Shown one piece after another: positions 1-11,244 of a DNA stretch of 64,000 bases. This DNA comes from Macrocybe gigantea. Its lineage: Eukaryota; Basidiomycota; Agaricomycetes; Agaricales; Callistosporiaceae. The first letter of the stretch is position 1, and each line of letters opens with the position of its first letter. The notes beneath the pieces are model-generated. The model was not told the DNA's origin and made no database searches. It worked only from the letters and a program-made list of their open reading frames with translations. The stretch is from the NCBI GenBank assembly GCA_011319805.1, contig SJRY01000072.1, positions 1 to 64,000 on the forward strand, read 5' to 3'. The position numbers and the translations under genes are program-made.

Positions 1-1516
1 TATCAACACGGCCTCCGACTCCGAGCTTCTCCTCAACATCTTTGCGAACAACTTGCAGCAGACGGGCAAGTTCCGCATCAACGAGGACGATATCTTCACC
101 GCCATCGGAGGTATGATGAGCCAAGTCAAGGGAGCCTATGCTTGCGTCGCCATGCTGGCTGGCTTTGGTATCATTGCGTTCAGGGACCCTAACGGCATCC
201 GACCCGTCGGAATGGGTGTCCGAAAATCGGAAGGTGGGAAGACTACTTGTTCGCCAGCGAGAGCGTCGTCGCGATGCTCTGGATTCTCGGAATGGGAGGA
301 CGTTAAGCCTGGTCGGTTTCTTCTTCAGCATTTCGTTTTTCCTACCGCTGAACGACCATGATGCATCTATTCACATATGTGCTATCAGGTGAGGCCGTCA
401 TTATTACTCGGTTAGGCGTGTCAAGACGCCAAGTTGCGCCCGCTGCCACCTTTGCACCGGACATCTTTGAATTCGTTTACTTTGCGCGCCCGATTCCGTC
501 CTGGATGGTATAAGCGTCTACCGCAGCCGGATGGCCATGGGTGACGCTCTTGCCGTCAAGGTGCAAGACGTTCTCAAAAAACATGACCTCGCCGTCGATG
601 TCGTCATTCCGGTACGTATAATCAACTCCTCTGCGTTCTGGATCCTTGCCTGACATTCCATCGCCTTAGGTTCCTGACACGTCTCGAGTCGCCGCACTGA
701 ATCTTGCTCAGAAGCTTGGTCTGCCTTACCGTGAAGGGTTCATCAAAAATCGTTACGTCGGGAGGACGTTTATCATGCCCGGACAACAGATGAGGTTCGT
801 TGTCTTGCGTTCGAGAAAACAGGATGTTAAACGATGTTGTTTCTAGAAAGAAGAATGTCAGGAGGAAGCTGAATGCCATGGCTCTCGAATTTGCTGACAA
901 GAATGTTCTTATTGTTGACGGTATGTCATTTTGCGCACCGGTCCGTTGTGAATTATATGTCGACGAGCGAAAAGATTCAATCGTTCGAGGAACCACCTCC
1001 AAGGAGATCATACAGATGGCGAAAGACGTTGGCGCCAAAAAAGTTATTGTTGCGAGCTGCGCTCCCCGATTCGGTAAGTTCAAAAACTAATTCGATTGTC
1101 AACGGTATTCACGCGATATCAAGATACCCTAATGTGTATGGCATTGACATGCCTTCGCGAAACGAGCTCGTTGCGCACGGTCGTGATGAGAATCAATTGC
1201 TGCGGCTATTGGCGCTGACCTGGTCATCTTTCAAACGCTGGAAGACCTCCAGGCGTCGGTCAGGCAGTTCAACCCAAGCATCACCACATTCGACTGCTCC
1301 GTTTTCACTGGCCAGTACGTTACTGGCGGCGTGAACGAGGAGTACCTCCAACATCTAGAGGGCCTCCGCGCTGATAATGTGCGGTCGAAGGCACTAAGGA
1401 TCACAACCGCTTCTTCCGATTCGGTGGACGGTGCCTATAGCGCACCCAACACAAGTCCGGTTCATTCCAATCCTGACGATACTATCGGCCTGCACAACTC
1501 CTGGAAAGCTGCCTAA
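1..1516 (+). CDS. ADE4: Amidophosphoribosyltransferase, 5'-truncated by the window edge
   Basis: First committed step of de novo purine synthesis: glutamine plus PRPP gives 5-phosphoribosylamine, in the cytosol. The window opens inside the N-terminal glutamine amidotransferase (Ntn) domain, with the family pieces [20 protein letters not shown] and NGIRPVG. The phosphoribosyltransferase half follows, with [23 protein letters not shown] and the PRPP-binding [17 protein letters not shown], which an intron (about 921-979) splits. Other introns lie at about 320-389, 612-669, 795-846 and 1076-1123. The C-terminus ([13 protein letters not shown]...) stops at 1516. About six single-base losses interrupt the frame (near 237, 272, 281, 493, 1065 and 1196). 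Each leaves recognisable family sequence in the next frame, so I read them as sequence errors. Identity is certain; exact exon ends are not. Confidence 0.93.
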
Positions 1517-1768
1517 GAGATCAAGACCTGCGGAACATTTCATTTAAATAGAATTCATTGGCCGGAGGTCCATGTATAATTTCATTATCATCTATTGTGC
1601 CTATGCTTATCTATGATACTGTACAGTCCTTGTAGTGTCGCTCTGTAGTACTTTGATGACAATCCAAACACCGCAGCGTGGATCGTGTTATGTGTCGTTG
1701 TTTGGGTTCGTTCAAGCAACCTTGGACTCTTCCATCTGAATACCTTCTGGCTCAAAAAGATCGCCTTG

Positions 1769-4203
1769 ATGGCTAGTTTGACACGCTCGTTTTTTTGTTT
1801 CTATGGCTCTTGGTGCCACCTCTTCGTGCAGAGAAATCTGCATGGAACGGTCATACAACTCCTGGATCAACGGTGCCGACAAGATTCGCGCCTTATTACG
1901 TCCCGCCAGGAGCCAAAAGCTACGATTCATCCTCTCCTCTGATACATTATGCTGGGAACTGGTTTGAGTCTTACTCGCCTGCTTACGTTCACAACACGCT
2001 GCGCGGAACGGGACAGCGCGGGGCGAGCGTCAAATTCACGTTCACGGGGACAGGAATCGAATGGTTCGGCGACTCTGATAGGCGTCATGCGATCGCGAAA
2101 GTGTACATTGACGGAAAATTCATGCAAGATGTGGACGCGTACAGCAACGAGAAACGGGTTCAGCAACGGATTTACTGGAAGTATGATTTAGATTATGGAC
2201 GCCATGTGATCAAGATCGTCTGTACTGGACGCGGGCGTCGGCATGAGGAACACGCTATTTGCGATGTGGATGCTTTCGTGGTTACCAGAGGACCGGACCC
2301 GGAGAAGCTGCAAGCGCGGCCGCCTCCTGGACCAGGCGTGCGGCCGTTCCTACTCGAAGCGCAACTCGATTCTCCCTCGCAGAGCTGGACTTTAACACAG
2401 AAGGGCAGTACTGGCGTAAGCGCGATGCAGCTGGCTGTGATTTCTCAGACGCACGCCATCATCATTGACAAGGTCGAACACAACCCGCTCAGCATCGATG
2501 GGCATCCGGCTTGGGCTGCACTGTTTAATTTCCAGACGCTCGCGGTGAGGCCGCTCAGAATGAAGTCGAATTCGTTCTGCGCAGGCGGAACGTTTCTGGG
2601 AAATGGGACGCTCATTAACGTAGGCGGGAACCCAGTCGTCGAAGATCATACCAACTCGGCGGATTTCGGTGACGAGGACGGTTTGCAAGCTGTCCGCGTT
2701 TTTGAACCATGTGACTCTGACTCTGCCGATGGGTGTGTTATGTATGAGAACCACTCAAGACTGCGCATGGCGAGCCCTAGATGGTACAACACTGTTCTGC
2801 GTCTCGACGACGGCAGCGCCATGATCATCGGGGTTCAAAGCGGGGAGGATGGAACAATAACCAGACTGTCAACAATCCAACGATTGAATTTTTCCCACCA
2901 AAGTCTATACATGGTTCGAACGGTTTGCCGATCCACCTCCAGTTTTTGGTAGACACCCTCAACGCGAATTTGTTTCCGATCGCTTTCACCCTTCCGGATG
3001 GCAAAGTGTTCATGTCGGCGAACAAAGACGCGATGATCTATGACTGGAAATCAAACACAGAACGGCGTCTCCCTCAGATACCGAATGGCGTGCGAGTCAC
3101 ATACCCAATGGCAGGCATAGGGCTGTTGCTTCCTCTGTCCCCGGAAAACGGATATGCTCCCGAAATTCTGCTATGTGGCGGTTCGACTATTGACGACACT
3201 AAACCTTCATGGAAAATATCCTCACAGGATCCGGCTTCTGACCAGTGTTCACGGTTACTCTTGACTGAAGACGGTATTGCGGCTGGATGGCAGACAGAGC
3301 ACATGCCACAAGCTAGGACTATGCATGACGCCGTTCTTCTTCCGGATGGCCAGGTCATGATTGTGAATGGTGCGGGCTCAGGAATATCTGGATATGGCAA
3401 CGTGCCAGATCAAGTCGGTCAGTCCAACGCTGATAATCCCGTCCTCACTCCTGTACTTTACAACCCCCTGCGCCAACTGGGCAGAGGTTTTCAGCAGTGG
3501 GCCTGCCTACGACTCAGATACCGAGGTTGTACCACAGCGTGGCGACCCTGGTTCCGGATGGGAATATCATGATCGCTGGCAGCAATCCAAACTTGGACAG
3601 AAGCGAGGTCAAGTATGGAACAGAATATCGCGTTGAGTGGCTCTCTCCACCCTACGTGAAGGCCGAAGACCGCCCAAAAATTGTTGAACGCGCTGATAAG
3701 CTTGAATTCGGGCAGACAATCACCATCAAAGTCGAGAACCTAGGGGTGCTGAAAGTCGTGTGCAAGGTGAGCGAACATACTGTATTTCCGTCGGCCGCTG
3801 CAGAACATCTCTGATGATCAAAAATCCAGTGGCACTCATGGATTTCGGTTTTGTCACACATGCTGTGCATGCGAATTCGCGGTTGGTTTATCTGGAAGCC
3901 GCAAGAGAAGGCAATTCAGTGCGAGTGACCGGTCCACCTAATGGGGGTGTCTACCCTCCTGGGCCAGGATGGATTTTCGTTCTCGTAAACGGCATTCCGA
4001 GCAGTGGCGTCAAAGTTATAGTCGGGGATGGCAGTGGACCGCCAGTGGACCATGAAGCTTTGGAAAGGTGGGTCATCCACCCAGTGATCGTCAGAGTTCA
4101 CAATGAACATTTTCGGTATAGTTTGCTGCGTAACACGAAGGCGGATCAGTATGAAGAGGCAAAGAAAAGTGGAAGCGAGGCTGAGGGGCCGAGTGAGCAG
4201 TGA
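1769..4203 (+). CDS. Glyoxal oxidase-type copper radical oxidase with N-terminal extra module; frame broken by 1-nt losses
   Basis: Secreted copper-radical oxidase of the glyoxal oxidase / DUF1929 family, which oxidises simple aldehydes to acids and releases H2O2 for lignin-degrading peroxidases. The active-site set is present: Cys in SNSFCAGGTF (Cys-Tyr cofactor), Tyr in PRWYNT, adjacent Tyr-His in IPRLYHS, and the last His in FVTHAVHANS. Before the beta-propeller lies about 150 residues of a beta-rich, carbohydrate-binding-like module (GTGIEWFGDSD...VYIDGKF). The C-terminal DUF1929 part includes YPPGPGWIF. An intron lies at about 3767-3829. The ATG at 1769 gives a good signal peptide only if the T7 run at 1790-1796 is one base short; G4 at 2830-2833 and C5 at 3464-3468 need the same correction, and the 3829/3830 acceptor is also one base out of phase. 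Real pseudogenisation is possible but less likely. Confidence 0.87.
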
Positions 4204-4392
4204 ATGCAGGACATTCTGAGATCGGCATTAATTCCCAGTTCTATCGTACCTTGTCCATTGCTATTCAAATGTTCCGCATTTTAGCCCTAACATGGTGATC
4301 TGAACATGAACACGGAGATGAACGAAGATGTGGTATTGCCACGAGAGCTATAACAAGATAAGAGTATATGTGGTATCATGCCGCAGAGGTCA

Positions 4393-5452
4393 TTACAACG
4401 CGCGTTGCTTCATCCGACTGCTCACCGTCCGCAAGCCTGCATATACTTTTCCGGGCGGAGAGCCTAATATAAGGGACACGATCGCGTCTCTGGCGATCTT
4501 GATGTTTTGGAAAGCACCCATGATATGGATTTTCCTGGCCAGGTAGACAGACATTAAGAGCACATCAAGGGATCAGACGCAGACTTACGTGTCAGCCAAT
4601 ACAATGCGTGTTCGGCTTGCATTTTCGATGGTGAATTTCGTTTTCCCATCTTGCCCAGCAACACGACCTAGTGAAGACTAGTTAGGAGGCAGTCTCCGGA
4701 TACGTGGGGTGACTATACCGATTGCTCGTGAAAGGTGGTCACCGTGCAACGTTTTTACATCTTTGATTTCAAATGAATCAAGGTAGAGGTCATCTAATCG
4801 TAGGAGGGCGATGGCGTCCTGTCGGAAGTAATCATAAGGACCTCGCCGACCATCACAATGCTGAAGTGCGTACATTGACGTCAAAGCCCAGTGCAAAAGC
4901 CTTGACAAAGTCTGCACCTTTTTGCAAAGCACCAATTTCCTTTGTATGTTTTGATGTCTGTCAGACGCGAAACATTCAGATCCAACTTCGTAATGGATGG
5001 GATATTCCTACCCTAATTTCGACACATCTCCGTGGCACATTCATTCGAACCTGCAGCCCAAGCATCTCTGTGAGAGGTCCGAAAATGTTTATCCATTCTT
5101 TTTTGAGTGGTGTCATTCGATGAGGAGGTATCGTTATTCGCCTGATTTCGGATTTCAGAGCCGTTTTGCCTGTATTTGTTAGGGCAGGGAATGCGGGCGC
5201 TGCAGTAGGTTGTTGTAGAGAGGTTGTTGGGTCGGCATCGATCATTAACTCGTCATCGTCGTCTGCGGCCGCTTGGGCAATGACAGTCTCTCGTTCAGCC
5301 TGTACACTAGACGGTTCGCCCTCCTCGTGCATTTTTTCATCACCGCGACTGGACTGCTCCACGATTTTGCCACGCCTAATCCTTCTTCTGTTCTTATGCA
5401 CTTTGATGGTAATGTTTGGTGACGCTGGCTGCGAGACATGGGTGACAACCAT
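4393..5452 (-). CDS. PNO1: Pre-rRNA-processing KH protein Pno1/Dim2
   Basis: Nuclear/nucleolar assembly factor of the 40S subunit that binds pre-rRNA near the 3' end of 18S (partner of Nob1 and Dim1). The acidic, variable N-terminus ([11 protein letters not shown]..., then a DDDDE stretch) leads into the conserved core: [61 protein letters not shown], then the KH-type end [16 protein letters not shown] and [20 protein letters not shown]. Introns inferred from GT..AG are near 5015-4965, 4873-4815, 4719-4667 and 4589-4537. ATG at 5452 starts the N-terminus. No frame breaks were seen. It converges on the glyoxal oxidase gene (190 bp between stops) and is divergent from the kinase gene. Confidence 0.95.
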
Positions 5453-5786
5453 GGCGGATGAGGTGAACGTTTTGCGAAAATGGATTAGTGGAATCGTTGT
5501 GACAATCACGGGACATTCCCAAATTTGGAACACTCCACCAGCAATGCAATTATCCTGTCCTAACGAACCTGTCGAAACAGCGATTACTCATCTAACAAGC
5601 TCGATAACACAAAATGGGGTTTCGTAGCAGAAACAAGCTGAAAGACGAGGGGTTATATGGACACCGGTGGAAGAGATGAAGTGGGGAACGTGACAATCAA
5701 TCATACGACCACCACAATGATGATCAAGCGCCCATGTTCAGAATATCTGGATTCTTCACTGATAGGCGTATTTCTGGGCATCCATT
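5453..5786. promoter_or_regulatory. Divergent spacer between PNO1 and the kinase/NACHT-like gene
   Basis: This 334 bp gap separates the ATG of PNO1 (minus) from the chosen ATG of the kinase gene (plus), so it should hold both promoters. A plus-strand ORF from about 5657 overlaps its second half but is not in frame with the kinase domain. It might be a 5' exon. No clear TATA box was found. Confidence 0.4.
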
Positions 5787-8700
5787 ATGACGGCGCTGCA
5801 AGGTATCACACTTCTGAACCGGGATCCGATCTACAGAGGTGGCTTCACCGATATCTACCATGGTCTTTACCGTGGGGAGGATGTCGCCTTGAAGCGTCTC
5901 CGGCTATTTCACCACCAGCCACGGGATAGAGAACGTCAACGCCTTCGACGTGTAACGTGAATCGCTCTTTTGAAGCGGATGAAGCTGACACTTTGACTGC
6001 AGCGTCTCGCTCGGGAAGCGCATATATGGCATCGTCTTCAGCATCCCAATGTCCTTAAATTTTTGGGAATAGATACTGAAACGTTCCCTCTGCACATATG
6101 CACGGTCTCGCAATGGATGCGTCACGGCACTATCCTACAATATAGGAAGACCTATGGAGCATCGAACATCAATCTACATCGACGTGTATGTCCATTTGTG
6201 AACTGACGGAATTGGATGATTACGACTAGTACTCTAGTTGGCCGAAATATGCTCCGGAATCAACTATCTTCATATGGAGGGGTCGTCCATGGTGATTTGC
6301 GTGGAGTATGTGCCTTTTCGAGTGTACCTGAACTCGTCCGACCAATTCCCGGCAGACTAACATCCTCATCAATGCTGACGGAGGTGCTTGCCTTGCTGAT
6401 TTCGGACTGACCGACTTCATCGAAACTTTGGACGAGGAATCCGGATCTCATCATCAAGCGTCGACTCGATGGCTCGCGCCTGAGCTCATCCATCCTGATG
6501 ATTTCGGACTTCCTGGCTTCCAGAAAACGAGAGCGACGGACATTTATGCCCTCGCTTACGTTTGTCTAGAGGTGACTAGTTATATCCTTTTCAAAGGTTT
6601 GCCGATGATTTTCATCATCTGCGACAGATCTTTACAGGAAGACTACCATTCCTAGATATCGCCAACGACGCAGAAGTCATTTATCGAGTTATCCAAGGTG
6701 CCCGGCCGACTAGGCCAACGCAATTCGATGATCCTGGAGTAACCATTTCGGATGAGATATGGAATTTCATGGAGAGATGCTGGGAACATCAGCCCCTTCA
6801 TAGGCTATCGATGCCAGATGTTCTTCGGATCATAGACAATTGGAATCGAGGTTGGGGCGATGCCACTATCGGGATGGTCGAGTCGGCAGTGGCTCGTTGG
6901 TTGTTCGACACCCATGGAGAGAACATGTGTTGGATTGAGAACTCCGGTCCGGCTCGTACAACCAACATAGCCCGAACTATCGCAGAGTTCTGTATCAGAG
7001 AAAATAAGCTCGCCGCCAGCATTTTCTTTGTTGGAGGGCCGTCGCCAATGGAATTCTTCCGGAACGTTGTCGATCAGATTGCCAAACAATTCCCCGCGTA
7101 CAATACCATCGTCAGCAGTGCCCTTCAAAACGAGCCAGGCCTGGTGCACCCGATGTCGACCGAGGAACTGCAAGACTTTCTTCTCAAGCTCATTGTCCAT
7201 CCGATGATGTCCCTTCGCGGAACCATGACTCTCAAGCTTATCGTCGTTGATTCGCTGGATCTATGTGACGAAAGTCCAGAGATGGAGAATACATGGCTTA
7301 CGCTTGAAATTCTTATCCAAGCCCTCGTATGGCTCGCAGAGTCTCTGCATAGGAACCAAGTCCCCTTGAAGATCTTTGTGACCAGCCTTCCAGAACTGCA
7401 CCGAAACGCGAGGATCGGAATACCCAAGTTTCAAACGCAAGTACGATCGCTTTATCTGTACGAACACGGAATCCTGGATTCCTCGACTGATGGTGTGTTA
7501 TCATTGTCCGTCGTGTCGTCCTCGACGCCCCTTTCTGACAGTTCTAGCAGCTTGGCTAGAGTTGCAACGGCTCGCGGCGCGTGATTCTGATCCCGCACCC
7601 CAACTGTCTGGCAGTCGAATACCTCAACTTCCGTCCATACTCCCCACCGGAATCATGTCGCATATATCAAACTGGATCGAGAACAATCGTGGGCATCAAG
7701 TCTGTTGGCTGAGATATCCAAGCCGACAATACGATCACAGCTCGTCTGCCGCGAAGCTTCTGGTGGAGCATCTCGTAAATTCCGGATCATTGGCTGCGGG
7801 CATTTTTTGCTCGAACAAGAATATCAGCCCAATAACCTTCCTACCGACTTTGGCATTTCAGCTGGGGAATATGATACCCGCCCTCAAACCTACCATGATT
7901 CAAATGATTGAAGACCAACGGGAGCTATTACTGACGACGGACCACCACATTTTCGTTCGGAAGCTGATCATAGAATCCTTTCTTACTGGAGATTTGAATT
8001 TCATTTCACCTATGGTTGTCATAATCGATGCTATCGGTTGGTCTCATGGAGACTTCCTTCTCAGCATACTCGTCTGGCTGGCCAACACGATTCAAAACCA
8101 CGCGATACCCCTTCAAATTTTCGTTGCTAGTGAGCCGGACATGTATACGCAAGCTAATGTACTATATTCCCATTTCTTGGATGCTGCTTTGACTTTGCAT
8201 CTTCCGCGATCTGACTCTTGGACAACATCCACCCCGACTTCTTCACAATCACCATTTGTTGATCATGGTCAGAAAATATACAGAGTGAGCCTAATATTGT
8301 TCTTATGATTCGCCGTCGTCTCGTTCACAACTTTATCGCAGAATCTAGTCTCCTTCCTCGGTGCTAAAATCTCTGCGGATTACAGTTCAGATCAGAGGTT
8401 GTTTGTTTTCGCTATTCTGTCGTTATGCTCACCGTAATTCTCTTAGGCTTTGCAACAATTTTCAGGCATATTTGGACCATATGGCCTCGCTAAGAATCAT
8501 TTCATGCCTTATAGAAAGCCACAGGTCTCGATTACAACTCCTGCAAGTGAGATCGAGGTGTTACTTACTTCCGTGATGCACTAATCATCATTGGGCCAGA
8601 TGGCAACCCAAATGCAGGTATCCGAACACCCGACAGTCCGCGATGCTCTCATTGAAGACGAAACCGCAATAGCTACTCTGTTGGAGGGGATACTCAACTC

Positions 8701-9999
8701 GGACGAAGATACAATGGCCATCCTGGCGCTTCGAGGCGACGATGCACACTCATTTCTGAATCTGCTTCAAATAGTACGTTTGATTATAGTTCTGGACCCA
8801 TCAGTTGCTCAAGCCCGTTGCGGAAAAGATTCTCTCTAAAGGTCTGATTAGTTCATTTGAGACTGGACACAAGGCCCGTCGCGTCCTCGTGAAGCTATCC
8901 GAGATTTCGGAAATTATTCCGGCTTCTGTCCTCATCAAGGGTCTCGTATTGACCGAAAACCAGCCAGTCTCTGGAGGCGGGTTTGCCGATATATACCGAG
9001 CGATGTATAAGGGTCAAGAAGTCGCCGTAAAGCACCTCAGAGTTCGACAAGATCAAGATTCTCAGAGGATTCGTCGGGTAAGTCTTTTGGGTCTAAATAG
9101 AAACGTCCTAGCTACTGATCATGTCCGGAAGGCATTTGGTCACGAAGCTTTGGTCTGGCAGCAATTGAAACATCCTAACGTTCTCATCTTCATAGGAATC
9201 GATTCGGAGGTCTTTCCTTCCTCGCTCTGCATGGTCTCTCCTTGGATGCGCCATGGCACTATCCTAGATCTGAGAGCAGCAAATGGACCTGCAAATATTA
9301 ATATCGAGAGACGTGTTCGTGTGTTTTGCTTATGGTTCAGGGCATTGTGCTGAGTGGCTCTTTAATACCACAGCTCACAGAGATTGCTGAAGGCCTGGAA
9401 TATCTACATGCGGAAGGTGTCATCCACGGTGATCTTCGTGGAGTACGTATGGCAGAATATGGCTTCCTGCATCAGTCATGACAAATGTTCAGGCCAATAT
9501 ACTCGCCGATAACGACTGGCATGCAGTTCTAGCTGACTTCGGATTGACGGTCTTCGGAGATGCCACAGCTGCAACACACACTTCTAATCCGCATGGGGCG
9601 GTGCGGTGGATGGCACCAGAACTGTTGAATCCTGAGCTGTTTGACATGACAAGGTTTAGGAAAACGCGAGCTAGTGATGTTTATTCCTTCGCATGCGTGT
9701 GCTTGGAGGTAACAAGATCAAGTCTGCAGCCAGTTTCGAATAGCTGATTATCGAAATTGCGTATTTAGATTTACACAGGACATCATCCCTTTGTGGAGGC
9801 GGCAAACGATGCAGCTGTCATATACCGAGTCATGCAAGCCCGTCGTCCAGCACTACGTGCAGAAACTCCCGAGTCGCAATCAGAATTTCCGATACCAGAA
9901 CACGTTATCGAAGTGATTGAGTGGTGTTGGAAACATCAGCCAGAAGAGCGGCCTGAAATTGGGGATGTCATACAAATTATGAAGACATGGAGTGTGTAG
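5787..9999 (+). CDS. Kinase - NACHT-like - NACHT-like - kinase protein (candidate STAND/NLR-like sensor)
   Basis: Roughly 1,200 residues in about a dozen exons. Kinase 1 has a RGGFTDIY glycine loop, VALK lysine, HGDLRG catalytic loop (HRD is HGD), ADFGL and RWLAPEL. NACHT-like module 1 (about 6890-7480) begins MCWIENSGPARTTNIARTI, with Walker-B-like LIVVDSLDLCDE and IFVTSLPEL. Module 2 (about 7660-8270) begins VCWLRYPSRQYDHSSSAAK, with MVVIIDAIGW and IFVASEPDM. Neither has GxxxxGK[ST]. Kinase 2 has SGGGFADIY, VAVK, VIHGDLRG, ADFGL and RWMAPEL, ending KTWSV at 9999. Introns 7493-7541, 8285-8341, 8398-8446 and 8547-8599 all have GT..AG ends and keep phase, so I call one gene; splitting it in two at the ATG at 8600 is the alternative. 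Both kinases are TKL-type of the basidiomycete HGD group. The start is uncertain: ATG 5787 begins MTALQGITLL, and earlier exons are possible. A sensing role is inference from architecture. Confidence 0.75.
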
Positions 10000-10288
10000 G
10001 AAGATGTATGCAACCTGGCGGTACGTCGACTACACACGAACAATTCGAGCTCTAGGTTCACAAGTCATGTCCGTCGCTGGGCCTCCGAGTAGCTTCCGAA
10101 TGGATGCTGTGAATAAGCATTTCTGCATCTTTAGAGCGAGGTTTGATATCATATTTAATTTTAAAGGGCAAGGGATGGCTGTTATACCTTTCAGTTTCTG
10201 AATAAAGTGTGAGAGGGAGCGCCTTACCTGACAGTTCCTCCTTCAAATTCATACTGGTTCTACACTTACTGCGTTCTCATCTTTTGCC
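9786..10288 (+). repeat. Direct repeat copy A (kinase 3' end plus P450 3' fragment)
   Basis: About 500 bp nearly identical (by eye some 20-30 differences plus short indels) to 13083-13581, in the same orientation. Copy A contains the true 3' end of the kinase/NACHT-like gene, its stop at 9999, and then on the minus strand a stranded copy of the last exon of the P450 whose intact gene starts at the other copy. Homology ends abruptly after the shared bases CTTTTGCC at 10281-10288. Confidence 0.92.
10058..10288 (-). pseudogene. Stranded 3' fragment of a cytochrome P450 gene
   Basis: Read on the minus strand, this encodes the last P450 segment (PAKDENAVSVEPV, an intron, then SHPLPFKIKYDIKPRSKDAE and ATRRPSDGHDL with its stop at 10058). 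It matches the end of the intact P450 at 13355 but has a 6-base insertion (extra KI) and no heme-binding exon upstream: past 10288 the sequence is unrelated. It is a by-product of the direct duplication and should not be functional. Confidence 0.85.
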
Positions 10289-11160
10289 GGAGCCGGCACA
10301 TCACTAACACCGACACTTATGTTGTCGTCCAGCAAGTGATGCGCCAGCCTGAGCCTCGGTAAGCCACTGTTCTCCATCTTATCGACGTGTTCTATTGACG
10401 TCCACCATTTACCCTCAGTCGTTTTCTCCTTCGACTTATCGTGTCGTCGATTCCGCTGATATTCGGCATCATGCCGTACATGATCGTATCTGGCTCGCGT
10501 CTTGACGAGTGGTGCTTTGCTGGAATAACGTATGCGGTTCTTGAATGCTATCATTTTTGCTCTTTAACTTCGGAATCCTCGCAAAGACTTTCGGTCTGCG
10601 ACGCCTCTTCGTCTGCATAAAAAGGATGTATTATTTGCTGCAATTTTTCAACGTGGAATAGGCCATCGCGGACACGCGGCTGTTCACGTCTCGATGGCAA
10701 TTGACGCCTTGCTTTGCGCAGATATCGTCGAGCGCACTCGAGTAAGAAAGCAGGTGTCCTTTGTCCAGGCCCTGTTCCTGTCCAAACAGCGAGTGCTTCA
10801 ACTGATCAATTGACCACGAACATCGTGAGTGTTTGAATGCAATTTGTATGCTGGCATTGAGGGCATCGGTAATCGATCGATGTGACGGAAGCGTTTGAAC
10901 AGTCAAAGGTTTTCTCTTTGGGCCCAGGTCAGGAACAGGTGAGTTCCGATTGATCAGTTCTCTGTTGAGTACGCTGCTCGTGTAATGCCCATGTACGGCA
11001 CGAAAGTCAGTGAGCTGTTACTTAGATGGAGCACGCGAAGACCGTTGTTCAACAGCTGTAGTGCACCGGCACGTGATTATCTTCATAAAAAGGTCAGGCC
11101 TCTTGAATTTCTGCAGACCTGCTCGGAGTCGCTCAACCTCTTCGATCTTTCCAAACGTAC
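10289..11160 (-). other. Unassigned insert segment with minus-strand coding-like ORFs
   Basis: No recognisable gene. On the minus strand two ORFs have protein-like composition: one of 91 residues at 10631-10906 (contains LPSHRSITDALNASIQIAF and SLFGQEQGLDKGHLLSY) and one of about 100 at 10249-10554 (contains EKTTEGKWWTSIEHVDKME). Between them another frame reads LLECARRYLRKARRQLPS and VRDGLFHVEKLQQIIHPFYA. They could be exons of an unknown or decaying gene with indels, but no family was recognised and no consistent splice model was found. Confidence 0.3.
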
Positions 11161-11244
11161 GTGATTCTCGTGACTCATTCTTTACATTTGTTCGTGTTGA
11201 ATAATATCTGTTGGTCTGAACTCGATTCTACACCAAAGATAAAC

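Noticed and set aside
1769..4203. Calling the glyoxal oxidase a pseudogene
   Set aside because: All active-site residues remain and the breaks match the one-base run shortening seen in ADE4, so sequence error is the simpler explanation.
5166..5627. 153-codon plus-strand ORF opposite PNO1
   Set aside because: Shadow of the PNO1 N-terminal exon, which has clear family sequence on the minus strand.
8600..9999. Kinase 2 as a separate gene starting at ATG 8600
   Set aside because: The ATG sits directly after a GTGAGA..CCAG intron (8547-8599) that joins the preceding exon in phase, so it is more likely an internal Met. Kept as an alternative.
10058..10288. A third P450 gene
   Set aside because: Only the last exon is present; sequence beyond 10288 is unrelated. 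It is a copy of the end of the gene at 13355.
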